NCBI GenBank assembly: GCA_902595535.1
Contig: CACJQI010000012.1
Coordinates: 1 to 38,209, forward strand
DNA from: an uncultured Pelagibacteraceae bacterium
Lineage (GTDB): Bacteria > Pseudomonadota > Alphaproteobacteria > Pelagibacterales > Pelagibacteraceae
Length of the DNA: 38,209 bases
Direction of reading: 5' to 3'
Part shown: in pieces, positions 18,578-25,696 of the stretch
Layout: every line of letters begins with the position of its first letter
Numbering within the stretch: the first letter of the stretch is position 1
Program-made: the position numbers and the translations under genes
Notes under the pieces: generated by a model
The model's input: the letters and a program-made list of their open reading frames with translations, nothing else
Told to the model about the DNA's origin: nothing
Databases searched by the model: none

Positions 18578-19175
18578 TAAGTTTTAAAAATAAATATATA
18601 AATACAAATACTATAACTATTAAAATCCCAATAACAGTAAACCATTTTGATCCATGTTTATTCATATATTCAGTAAATAATTCTCCAAATCTATAGGATA
18701 GAAATGCAACAATAAAAAATCTAAGGGACCTTGAAAATAGACTAACAATTATAAAAATAGGTAAATTAAATGCAATTAAGCCACTTGAGATCGTAAAAGC
18801 TTTATATGGCAAAGGTGTAAAGCCTGCTAAAAAAAGTATACTTAACCATGCAAGGAAACCACTCCCTTTAGACATGCTTGATTTTAAATTTTCAACTTTA
18901 TCCTCATAATTATAAAATTCGATAACATACATTGCGAAATCAAAAAATAGGTAGCCAATTAGATATCCTAAAATACCTCCTAAAACTGAAAATATAGAAG
19001 CTATTAAAAATATTTTTATAAATTCTTTTTTCTTAGCAATTACCATTGGAACAATCATTACATCTGGCGGTATAGGAAAAAATGAACTTTCAATAAAAGA
19101 TATAAGACCTAAATAAAAGTTTGAATTTTTATGTCCAGCTAAATTCAAACATTTTTTATAAAGTCTTTGAAACAT
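18570..19175 (-). CDS. DedA/VTT-domain membrane protein (YqaA-like)
   Basis: A 201-aa membrane protein with the VTT (SNARE-associated/DedA) fold: IESSFFPIPPDVMIVPMVIA, GGILGYLIGYLFF, the re-entrant GFTPLPYKAFTISSGL, and a closing membrane helix FTVIGILIVIVFVFIYLFL. DedA-family proteins take part in membrane lipid recycling (some are undecaprenyl-phosphate or phospholipid translocases). The substrate is unknown. First gene of the VTT-dsbB-coq7 operon, divergent from the tRNA-Leu gene. Confidence 0.85.
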   Translation of the reverse strand: MFQRLYKKCLNLAGHKNSNFYLGLISFIESSFFPIPPDVMIVPMVIAKKKEFIKIFLIASIFSVLGGILGYLIGYLFFDFAMYVIEFYNYEDKVENLKSSMSKGSGFLAWLSILFLAGFTPLPYKAFTISSGLIAFNLPIFIIVSLFSRSLRFFIVAFLSYRFGELFTEYMNKHGSKWFTVIGILIVIVFVFIYLFLKLNG

Positions 19176-19204
19176 TTTTTGGTTTTAATATAAATTTAGT
19201 TCTT

Positions 19205-19210
19205 ATACTA
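19205..19210 (+). promoter_or_regulatory. Candidate -10 element for tRNA-Leu/fadD
   Basis: TATACT matches 5 of 6 of TATAAT and lies 27 nt before the tRNA. No good -35 sits at 16-18 nt; TTGGTT at 19179-19184 is 20 nt away. It would drive both the tRNA and the acyl-CoA synthetase behind it. Confidence 0.4.
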
Positions 19211-19237
19211 TTTAAATATAATTTAATAAATATTAAG

Positions 19238-19321
19238 GGCGAATGGCGGAACTGGTAGACGCGCACGACTCAAAATCGTGTTTCGCAAGAAGTGAGAGTT
19301 CGATTCTCTCTTCGCCCACCA
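19238..19321 (+). tRNA. tRNA-Leu (anticodon CAA)
   Basis: An 84-nt class II tRNA. The acceptor stem GGGCGAA (19238-19244) pairs with TTCGCCC (19311-19317); discriminator A and an encoded CCA follow. The D arm is GGCGGAACTGGTAGACGC, the anticodon stem CACGA/TCGTG encloses loop CTCAAAA with anticodon CAA, there is a long variable arm, and the T arm contains GTTCGATTC. Reads UUG. Only 6 nt separate the CCA from the next start codon. Confidence 0.97.
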
Positions 19322-19327
19322 GAAATA

Positions 19328-21058
19328 ATGAATTTAGATAATTTAAACAACTTAATTGAATTATTTTCTTTTCAAGCAAATAAACAAAATAAAAAAGATA
19401 TTTTTTTAGAGTGGCTAAACCCATTAAATAAAAAAACATATACATGGGAAGAAACACAAAATAATATTTTAAAACTATCAAAAATAATTAGAGAAAACAT
19501 AAAAGAGAATGATAGGTGTCTTTTGGTTTCTGAAAATAGACCAGAGTGGTTTATTTCTGATATGGCAATTATGCTCTCAGGAGGAATTACTGTACCTGCA
19601 TATACAACATACACTGAAGAGGATTATAAATATTTAATTGAAGATTGTGAACCTAGCTTAGTAATTGTGTCAAACAATGAAATGCTTAAAAAATTGAATA
19701 ATACAATAAATGAAAAAAAATTTATAAAAAAAATAATAACACTAGATGAAGTTAATAAAGTAACCAATAACTTAAACATAATAGATAAAAATAAATATTT
19801 AGATTTTAATAAGATACTAAAAAATAATTTATTTGATGATGATAAGATACAGAATAATAAATTAAAAAGAACTTCACCAGCCTGTATAATTTATACATCA
19901 GGAACTGGGGGTAACCCAAAAGGTGTAATCTTAAGTCATGGTGGAATTTTGAATAATCTTGTAGGAGCATCTGAGATTTTAAAACCACTCATAGACACAA
20001 GGCCGGTATTTTTAACTTGGCTTCCACTCTCTCATTCTTATGAACATAGCGTACAATTTGTTCAAATCGCTGTAGGAGCAAAAGTATTTTATGCAGAAAA
20101 AATAGAAAAACTTTTAGAAAATATATCTGATTCAAAACCTACAATTATGACAGCTGTTCCAAGATTTTATCAAAATCTTTATAATAAAATAAATATTAAT
20201 TTAAAAAAACAATCAGGTTTAAAAGCTAAATTAATTGATGCAACTATTCGATTGGGTAAGAAAAAATTATTAAACCAAAAAATGACTAATTTAGAAAAGT
20301 TTTTAAATATCATAGTTGAAGCCCTAGTCAGAAAAAAAATAAAAAAACAGTTTGGCGGAAACCTAAAAGCATTTGTTTCTGGTGGAGGTGCTCTAGATAA
20401 AGAAATAGGAGAATTTTTGAATTCTGTAGGACTGCCTACGCTTCAAGGTTATGGTCTAACAGAAACTTCTCCAGTAGTAAGCTGTAACCCCATAGATAAG
20501 ATAAAAGTTGAAACTGTAGGACCACCTTTTAAAGGAAACCAAGTAAAAATTGCTGATGATGGAGAAATTTTAGTTAAAGGGGAAAATGTAATGTTGGGGT
20601 ATTGGAATAAAAAAGAAGAGACAGATGAAGTTATTATTGATGGATGGCTTCATACGGGTGACATTGGAGAAATAGATCCAGATGATGGTTATCTAAAAAT
20701 AACTGATAGAAAAAAAGATATTATTGTAAGCGCAGGAGGAGATAACATTTCACCAGCTAAAATTGAAAATATGATTACAAATGAACCAGAAATAGATCAA
20801 TGTATGGTTTATGGGGATAAAAAAAATTATTTAGTTGCATTAATAGTGCCTAGTAAAGATTTTTTGAGAGAAAAAGAAAAAATTAATAATGTAATTGAAA
20901 AAATAAATAAAAAGTTAACTTTATTAGAAAAAATAAAAAAAATTCAATTAATTGATGAAAATTTTTCAATAGAAAATGGTTTAATGACACCAACAATGAA
21001 AGTAAAAAGAAAAAAAGTTACTGAAAAATATAAAAATCAATTAGAAAAACTTTATTAA
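19328..21058 (+). CDS. Long-chain acyl-CoA synthetase (AMP-binding)
   Basis: A 576-aa AMP-forming ligase of the long-chain fatty acid CoA ligase (FadD/FAA1) group, which activates fatty acids with ATP and CoA. Visible: P-loop IIYTSGTGGNPKGVILSHGG, TWLPLSHSYEH, GGGALDKEIGEFL, GYGLTETSPVVSCNP, and GWLHTGDIGEIDPDDGYLKITDRKKD with the hinge. The frame is open back into the tRNA (19292); the ATG at 19328 is the first outside it. That leaves a 6-nt leader after tRNA processing and no ribosome-binding site. The catalytic lysine near the end is probably in TPTMKVKRKKV. Chain-length preference is not visible. Confidence 0.92.
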   Translation: MNLDNLNNLIELFSFQANKQNKKDIFLEWLNPLNKKTYTWEETQNNILKLSKIIRENIKENDRCLLVSENRPEWFISDMAIMLSGGITVPAYTTYTEEDYKYLIEDCEPSLVIVSNNEMLKKLNNTINEKKFIKKIITLDEVNKVTNNLNIIDKNKYLDFNKILKNNLFDDDKIQNNKLKRTSPACIIYTSGTGGNPKGVILSHGGILNNLVGASEILKPLIDTRPVFLTWLPLSHSYEHSVQFVQIAVGAKVFYAEKIEKLLENISDSKPTIMTAVPRFYQNLYNKININLKKQSGLKAKLIDATIRLGKKKLLNQKMTNLEKFLNIIVEALVRKKIKKQFGGNLKAFVSGGGALDKEIGEFLNSVGLPTLQGYGLTETSPVVSCNPIDKIKVETVGPPFKGNQVKIADDGEILVKGENVMLGYWNKKEETDEVIIDGWLHTGDIGEIDPDDGYLKITDRKKDIIVSAGGDNISPAKIENMITNEPEIDQCMVYGDKKNYLVALIVPSKDFLREKEKINNVIEKINKKLTLLEKIKKIQLIDENFSIENGLMTPTMKVKRKKVTEKYKNQLEKLY

Positions 21059-21177
21059 ATTATATTTAAAAATCTGATTATTAACCGCATAAACATTAAC
21101 AAAATTAATCAAAAAAAAATTTTAAAAAAATAAAAATAAAAAAAATTTTTTTTAAAATTTATGTTTTAATTAAAGAA

Positions 21178-21206
21178 TTGACATAACTTGTATAAAAAAA
21201 TAAAAA
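21178..21206 (+). promoter_or_regulatory. Sigma70-type promoter of the lysine-rich micro-protein gene
   Basis: A perfect TTGACA (21178-21183), a 17-nt spacer, then TAAAAA (21201-21206, 4 of 6 to TATAAT). TATAGT at 21207-21212 is an alternative, but with a long 23-nt spacer. An exact -35 is rare in this window. It lies 52 nt before the start codon, leaving a leader with the palindrome at 21218. Confidence 0.6.
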
Positions 21207-21217
21207 TATAGTAACAG

Positions 21218-21234
21218 CGAATCAATTTGATTCG
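21218..21234. repeat. Palindrome in the leader of the lysine-rich gene
   Basis: CGAATCAA-T-TTGATTCG is a perfect 8-bp inverted repeat around one base. As RNA it could fold with a 6-bp stem (CGAATC/GATTCG) and a 5-nt loop. It lies just after the candidate -10 and 24 nt before the ATG, so it could be an operator or an mRNA hairpin. Confidence 0.75.
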
Positions 21235-21258
21235 TTAAACTTAAACAGGGAGCTAAAG

Positions 21259-21366
21259 ATGCCTAAGAAAAGAAAAAAAGCTGCTAAAAAAACTAAGAAA
21301 AAAGCAGCAAAGAAAACTAAGAAAAAAGCAAAAAAGGCTAAAAAAGCTAAAAGAAGAAAAAGATAG
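21259..21366 (+). CDS. 35-aa lysine/alanine-rich basic protein
   Basis: A 36-codon gene with a strong ribosome site (GGGAG, 6 nt before ATG), an upstream TTGACA promoter and a strong terminator behind it, all marks of a real and highly expressed gene. The peptide starts MPKKRKK, has two copies of AAKKTKKK (residues 8-15 and 16-23), then AKKAKKAKRRKR. By count 21 of 35 residues are Lys and 5 are Arg, with no acidic or aromatic residue. This resembles histone-H1-like tails, so it probably binds DNA or RNA (nucleoid or ribosome). I do not recognise a named family. It stands tail to tail with carD, which carries a similar lysine-rich stretch. Confidence 0.8.
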   Translation: MPKKRKKAAKKTKKKAAKKTKKKAKKAKKAKRRKR

Positions 21367-21389
21367 TAATTTACTAATCTTTATTAAAA

Positions 21390-21428
21390 ACGCTTCTCAT
21401 TATATTTCTTATGAGAGGCGTTTTTTTT
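21390..21428. terminator. Strong bidirectional rho-independent terminator
   Basis: ACGCTTCTCAT (21390-21400) pairs with ATGAGAGGCGT (21411-21421) over 11 bp with one G-U, a 10-nt loop, then eight T on the plus strand. On the minus strand the hairpin is also followed by a T run (the A run at 21386-21390). It ends the lysine-rich gene and probably, from the other side, carD, whose stop codon overlaps the T run at 21427. Confidence 0.93.
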
Positions 21429-22344
21429 ATTCGTCTAAATGTTCGTCAGTATCTGAGATAGGTTCTTCTACTGGTAGTTCTGTAGAAGAAGTTTTTGGTG
21501 CAGAAGCAACAGTTTGAGTTTGCCCACCTAAATTTCTCTTTAAAGCTTTATCAAGTTTCTTTTGAGTATCTTCTAATGACACATTTAGAACTATCTGAAA
21601 TTCAGACAATATTCTTTCATAAGCTTTTTCAAATAGTTGTCTTTCACTGTAAGATTGATCTACCATAAGATCATCACCTTTATTCAAATCTCTCACAACT
21701 TCTGCTAATTCATAAATTTTACCCGAAGAGATTTTAGCTTCGTATTCTTGTGCCCTTCTACTCCACATTGACCTTTTTATTTTTGGTTTACTCTTAAGAA
21801 TAGAGATACATTTATTTACTTGATTGATGGTAGCCAAAGGTCTCAAATGAGATTGTTTATTAACTGGAACCATACCATTAGCTTTATCTTTTTCAAATTT
21901 TATTACGTAGGTCTCAACGTCTATTCCACCTATATTAATTTTTTTGAATTCTGTAATTTGACCGACACCATGTTTTGGATAAACAACGTGATCTTTAATC
22001 TTGTATTCTCTTTTTTCAGTTTCTTGTTTTTTTACTTTTTTTATTTCTGGCTTAACCTCATTACTTTTAGAAATTCTTAAATTATCTACTTTTGTTTCCT
22101 CTTGAATCTCACTTTTTTTTGATATTTTTTTAATTTTGGTTATTTTTGAAAAAGTTTTTTTTATAATTTTTTTAGTTTTTTTGGGTACAACTTTCTTTGA
22201 TACTTTTTTAACTTTTTTTGATTTTACAACTTTTTTGATTACTTTTTTAACTTTTTTTGGTTTAGCTACTTTTTTTTTCACTTTTTTCTCTGTCTTACTT
22301 TTAAAGATTTTCTTTAAAATATTTTTCGTACTTATTTTGCTCAT
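21427..22344 (-). CDS. carD: CarD-family transcription regulator with lysine-rich N-terminal extension
   Basis: CarD proteins bind the RNA polymerase beta subunit and steady the open promoter complex. The CarD core is in the C-terminal part: [17 protein letters not shown], the Tudor-like RNAP-interaction region, [14 protein letters not shown], then the helical part with [17 protein letters not shown] and ELAEVVRDL. Before it lie about 110 residues rich in Lys/Val with irregular KKV repeats (for example [20 protein letters not shown]), then an acidic Pro/Thr-rich tail ends the protein. The start is uncertain: ATGs at 22386, 22359 and 22344 are in frame, all inside the fdxA 3' end; I chose the shortest (MSKISTKN). 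The operon is helicase-TerB-fdxA-carD. Confidence 0.9.
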   Translation of the reverse strand: MSKISTKNILKKIFKSKTEKKVKKKVAKPKKVKKVIKKVVKSKKVKKVSKKVVPKKTKKIIKKTFSKITKIKKISKKSEIQEETKVDNLRISKSNEVKPEIKKVKKQETEKREYKIKDHVVYPKHGVGQITEFKKINIGGIDVETYVIKFEKDKANGMVPVNKQSHLRPLATINQVNKCISILKSKPKIKRSMWSRRAQEYEAKISSGKIYELAEVVRDLNKGDDLMVDQSYSERQLFEKAYERILSEFQIVLNVSLEDTQKKLDKALKRNLGGQTQTVASAPKTSSTELPVEEPISDTDEHLDE

Positions 22345-22627
22345 CTTTAAATTTTTCATGATCCGTTGGTGGATCTTTTTTTTCACTTATATTAGGCCAG
22401 ATTTCAGAATATTTTGTATTGATTTCTAACCATTTCTCACTGCCAGGTTCTGTATCTGCAGTTATAGCATCAACAGGACACTCCGGCTCGCAAACGCCAC
22501 AATCTATACACTCATCCGGTTTAATTACAAGCATATTTTTACCTTCATAAAAACAATCTACCGGACATACATCAACACAATCAGTTAATTTACACTTAAT
22601 GCATTTATCATTTACAACGTAAGTCAT
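22301..22627 (-). CDS. fdxA: Seven-iron ferredoxin FdxA
   Basis: A 108-aa ferredoxin with one [3Fe-4S] and one [4Fe-4S] cluster. By comparison with Azotobacter ferredoxin I, C9, C17 and C50 should hold the 3Fe cluster and C21, C40, C43 and C46 the 4Fe cluster; C12 and C25 are extra. Motifs are [21 protein letters not shown] and [12 protein letters not shown]. The C-terminal extension ([17 protein letters not shown]) is typical of alphaproteobacterial FdxA. It sits one nt downstream of the TerB-like gene. The electron partner is not visible. Confidence 0.96.
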   Translation of the reverse strand: MTYVVNDKCIKCKLTDCVDVCPVDCFYEGKNMLVIKPDECIDCGVCEPECPVDAITADTEPGSEKWLEINTKYSEIWPNISEKKDPPTDHEKFKDEQNKYEKYFKENL

Positions 22628-23035
22628 CTAAGATTTTTTATTTTGAATTCTATTCTTAATATCTCCCATAGTTTTACTGTCAATATATAGAAGGCCAGCA
22701 AGGCGTCGCATCAAATTTGTCTCATATATATCAGCATCTTCATTTGAGTAGATTATAGACCATAATGCCTCAATTATTTTAATCTTATCTTCTTCAGTTA
22801 GATTTTTGACTTCCCTTGTAAAATCTAAAATTTGATTTGAATTTTCTTCAATAATTTTTGCTTCTATAATTGTTTTATCCAATTCATTTTCATTAGAGCC
22901 TAGTTCTAGTAAAGTTTTTCTTATTATTTTTTCTTCAATATTTGTATAATTTTCATCTATTTTAGCTGCATGGATCAATAAAGCACAAATTTTTATTAAA
23001 AAATTATTTTCTGTTTTATTTTTTTTAAAAAACAT
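22628..23035 (-). CDS. TerB-like helical protein
   Basis: A 135-aa all-helical acidic protein. Two TerB-like repeats can be seen, each with a helix followed by an acidic turn: IHAAKIDENYTNIEEKIIRK and ALWSIIYSNEDADIYETNLMRRLA. TerB domains are named after tellurite resistance but are widespread, bind metal in some cases, and are mostly of unknown role. It lies between the helicase (5-nt gap) and fdxA (stop and start separated by zero nt), so it is surely co-transcribed. In many other alphaproteobacteria an S4-domain RNA-binding gene holds this slot. Confidence 0.75.
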   Translation of the reverse strand: MFFKKNKTENNFLIKICALLIHAAKIDENYTNIEEKIIRKTLLELGSNENELDKTIIEAKIIEENSNQILDFTREVKNLTEEDKIKIIEALWSIIYSNEDADIYETNLMRRLAGLLYIDSKTMGDIKNRIQNKKS

Positions 23036-23040
23036 AAGAA

Positions 23041-25521
23041 TTATCCAAGATTTAAATTTTTTAATACTTTAAATGGATTTTCACTAGAAATTTTTTTCAC
23101 TGGATTTTTTTTAATATGTTTTATAGGGATGTATTTGAAAAATGTTTCTTCTTCTTTATCAAAAATTTTATATCCCATTTTCTTTAAAAGTTTTTTAAAA
23201 TTATCTTTACTACAACCCAAAAGATTTAACATCTCAGGTACCATCTTTATTTCTTTATTTTCTTTTGAGTTAGAATTAATTATTTGCATGAAAAGTCTCT
23301 CTAAAATATCAATTCTAACAAACAAGTTATCAAATTTTTCAAAACCACAAAGGAGCATAAAATTTCTATTTTTAGATTCTTGATCATCTAAAAAATTAAG
23401 ACCAAAAGTAGGAGGTTTTAATTTATAATATTTTTGATGAAAATTTTTCCACAATAAAGTTCTGAGTGATACTGCCTCAGGCTTAATTAATTGATATAAA
23501 AAAACATGATATCTTCCAAACTTTACACCAAGATCTCTTAAAATTTTTCTTTCATTTTGACCTAGTGATTTTAAATATTCTGAAACTTGCTCTCGTTTTA
23601 ACACCCCATTATTTTCATAAAGTTGATAAGCTAATGCTTTAATTGAAGAATTTTTTTCTTTAAGATTTTTTAAATCAATAAGACTTTTTAGAATTGTGTT
23701 AATTTTTGTTTGTATCCACTTGTGAATAAAGTCAACTAATTTTTGTTTTGTATTTTGCTCTATTGTGTCATCAATAATAAGTTCAAAATTAGGATTTAAG
23801 TAATCATTTCCAACAGATAGTTTTGCTATAGGAAAATTATTCCAATGAATTTTAAAATCATCATTCAACTCAATTAATCCTGTATCTATGATTATTTGAA
23901 TTCTTTTTTCAAGTTCTGGCCCAATAGACTGCCTAGCTGCTTTTTTTAATGATTTAATGTCAGTTTCTAACGCTCCTTTTTTAAAATCTAACTCTAACTT
24001 AAGACCTCTTATTTTTCCTATGAATTGATCATCAATCATCACATCGTTATTTTCTAAAATTTCTGTCTTAAATTCCATATCTTGTTTTAAACCTCTTGCA
24101 AGAACACTGGCTCTCTTATCAATAAAAGTTTTTGTAAGTTCTTCATGAAGTCTATCTGAAAGTCTATCTTCTAAGTGTTTTGTTTTTTCTATCCAATAGT
24201 CTTGATTTTCAATCCAGTTATTTTTATTAGAAACATAAGACCAAGTTCTAACATTTGCAATTCTATTTGATAAAGAATCTACATTTCCGTCTAATTTATC
24301 AAGCTTTATAAGCTGTAATCTCATAAATTCATCACTAATTTGCCCTTTTTCACTGTTTAGAAATGAAAATACATTTCCAATAACTTCATAGTGATTTCCA
24401 TAAGTTTTCTTAACAAAATCGGGTATTTGGCAGCATTCCCATAAAAGGCTTAGCGATTTTTTATTAAATTCTAAATTAATCAAACTTTTGTCTCTTAAAA
24501 AATATTTTAAGGCTTTTTCGTCTTCACATTCGTGTATTTTTCTTAACCATTCTGTATGAGGTTTTTCCTCAAGTGATTTAATTAAACTCAATGGATTACT
24601 AAAGTTAAGATTTGAATTTCTCCAAAAAAGATTTCTTATTTCTTCAAATTTATGATTTTCTAATAGCTCAACATCTTCCGATGTAATTTCTTTACAATCA
24701 CCAGTGATGCCAAAATTACCATCATTAAGATATCTACCAGCCCTACCTGCAATTTGACCAATTTCAGAGAGATTTAATTTTCTTAATTTTTTACCATCAA
24801 ATTTTTTAAGATTTGAAAAAAAAACATGGTCTAAATCCATATTAATTCCCATTCCTATAGCATCAGTAGCAACTAAAAAATCAACATCACCAGACTGATA
24901 CAATTCTACTTGGGCATTTCTTGTTTTAGGGCTTAATGATCCCATCACTATTGCAGCACCACCTTTTTGTCTTCTTATAAGCTCTGCTATGGCATAAACC
25001 TCTTCTGCAGAAAAGGCTATTATTGCTGTTTTTCTATTTATTCTAGAAATTTTTTTATGACCTGTATACGATAGTTTTGATAAACGTTCTCTATTTATAA
25101 ACTCTACATCTGCATCAAGTCTAGAAATTATATTTTTAATCGTATTAGATCCCATAAACATTGTGAGTTTTTCTCCTCTCATATTTAAAAGTCTATCTGT
25201 AAAAATATGACCTCTTTCATGATCAGCACACATTTGTATTTCATCAACTCCAACAAATTCTAAATGTTTGTCTATAGGCATAGATTCAACAGTACATAAG
25301 AAATATTTTGCATTTTGAGGGATTATTTTTTCCTCGCCTGTGATCAGAGCTACTTTATCAACACTAATTTTTTTAATTACTTTGTCATAAACTTCTCTAG
25401 CCAATAATCTTAATGGAAATCCAATCATACCAGTCTCGAAAGAAAGCATAGTCTCTATGGCGAGATGGGTTTTTCCTGTATTAGTCGGTCCAAGAACAGC
25501 TGTGATTTTGTGTTTAGTCAT
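23041..25521 (-). CDS. Suv3/MgpS-like DEAD-like RNA/DNA helicase
   Basis: An 826-aa superfamily 2 helicase of the mitochondrial Suv3 type. Visible: Walker A GPTNTGKTH (11-19), the LRLLAREVYDK region, ITGEEKI, Walker B GVDEIQMCADHERG (D93, E94), motif V VATDAIGMGINMDLDHV, and motif VI EIGQIAGRAGRYLNDG. A long C-terminal half has no clear catalytic motif. Suv3 works with an RNase in mitochondrial RNA decay; bacterial relatives are little studied, so RNA processing is inferred. First gene of the operon ending in carD, divergent from the acetoacetyl-CoA synthetase gene. Confidence 0.88.
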   Translation of the reverse strand: MTKHKITAVLGPTNTGKTHLAIETMLSFETGMIGFPLRLLAREVYDKVIKKISVDKVALITGEEKIIPQNAKYFLCTVESMPIDKHLEFVGVDEIQMCADHERGHIFTDRLLNMRGEKLTMFMGSNTIKNIISRLDADVEFINRERLSKLSYTGHKKISRINRKTAIIAFSAEEVYAIAELIRRQKGGAAIVMGSLSPKTRNAQVELYQSGDVDFLVATDAIGMGINMDLDHVFFSNLKKFDGKKLRKLNLSEIGQIAGRAGRYLNDGNFGITGDCKEITSEDVELLENHKFEEIRNLFWRNSNLNFSNPLSLIKSLEEKPHTEWLRKIHECEDEKALKYFLRDKSLINLEFNKKSLSLLWECCQIPDFVKKTYGNHYEVIGNVFSFLNSEKGQISDEFMRLQLIKLDKLDGNVDSLSNRIANVRTWSYVSNKNNWIENQDYWIEKTKHLEDRLSDRLHEELTKTFIDKRASVLARGLKQDMEFKTEILENNDVMIDDQFIGKIRGLKLELDFKKGALETDIKSLKKAARQSIGPELEKRIQIIIDTGLIELNDDFKIHWNNFPIAKLSVGNDYLNPNFELIIDDTIEQNTKQKLVDFIHKWIQTKINTILKSLIDLKNLKEKNSSIKALAYQLYENNGVLKREQVSEYLKSLGQNERKILRDLGVKFGRYHVFLYQLIKPEAVSLRTLLWKNFHQKYYKLKPPTFGLNFLDDQESKNRNFMLLCGFEKFDNLFVRIDILERLFMQIINSNSKENKEIKMVPEMLNLLGCSKDNFKKLLKKMGYKIFDKEEETFFKYIPIKHIKKNPVKKISSENPFKVLKNLNLG

Positions 25522-25696
25522 TTCTATCTTTGGTATATCTTTTTTTTTACCTACCAGATATTGTTGCTGTTAAAGAACAAAAATAGACTAAAACATGATC
25601 GAATCGGAGGGTAAAAAGTTCTCATTTTACTTATATAGTTCAGTTAGATTATCATAAATAAGATTAATTATATAATGGTAATTTAGAAAAAAAAAT

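Noticed and set aside
19233..19481. 82-aa minus-strand frame across tRNA-Leu
   Set aside because: It runs antisense through a solid tRNA and the acyl-CoA synthetase start.
21100..21175. Long A and T runs after the acyl-CoA synthetase gene as a terminator or origin
   Set aside because: No GC-containing stem; ordinary low-complexity AT DNA.
22136..22429. Phe/Leu-rich 97-aa frame on the plus strand
   Set aside because: It is the complement of the lysine-rich carD tail (AAA/AAG read as TTT/CTT); composition explains it.
22628..23035. TerB-like protein as tellurite or stress-resistance cluster
   Set aside because: No other ter genes are present; the gene is locked in a housekeeping operon.
25595..25657. 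20-aa frame in the gap between helicase and acetoacetyl-CoA synthetase
   Set aside because: No ribosome site, no recognisable composition; likely chance. The rest of this 175-nt gap shows no clear feature.
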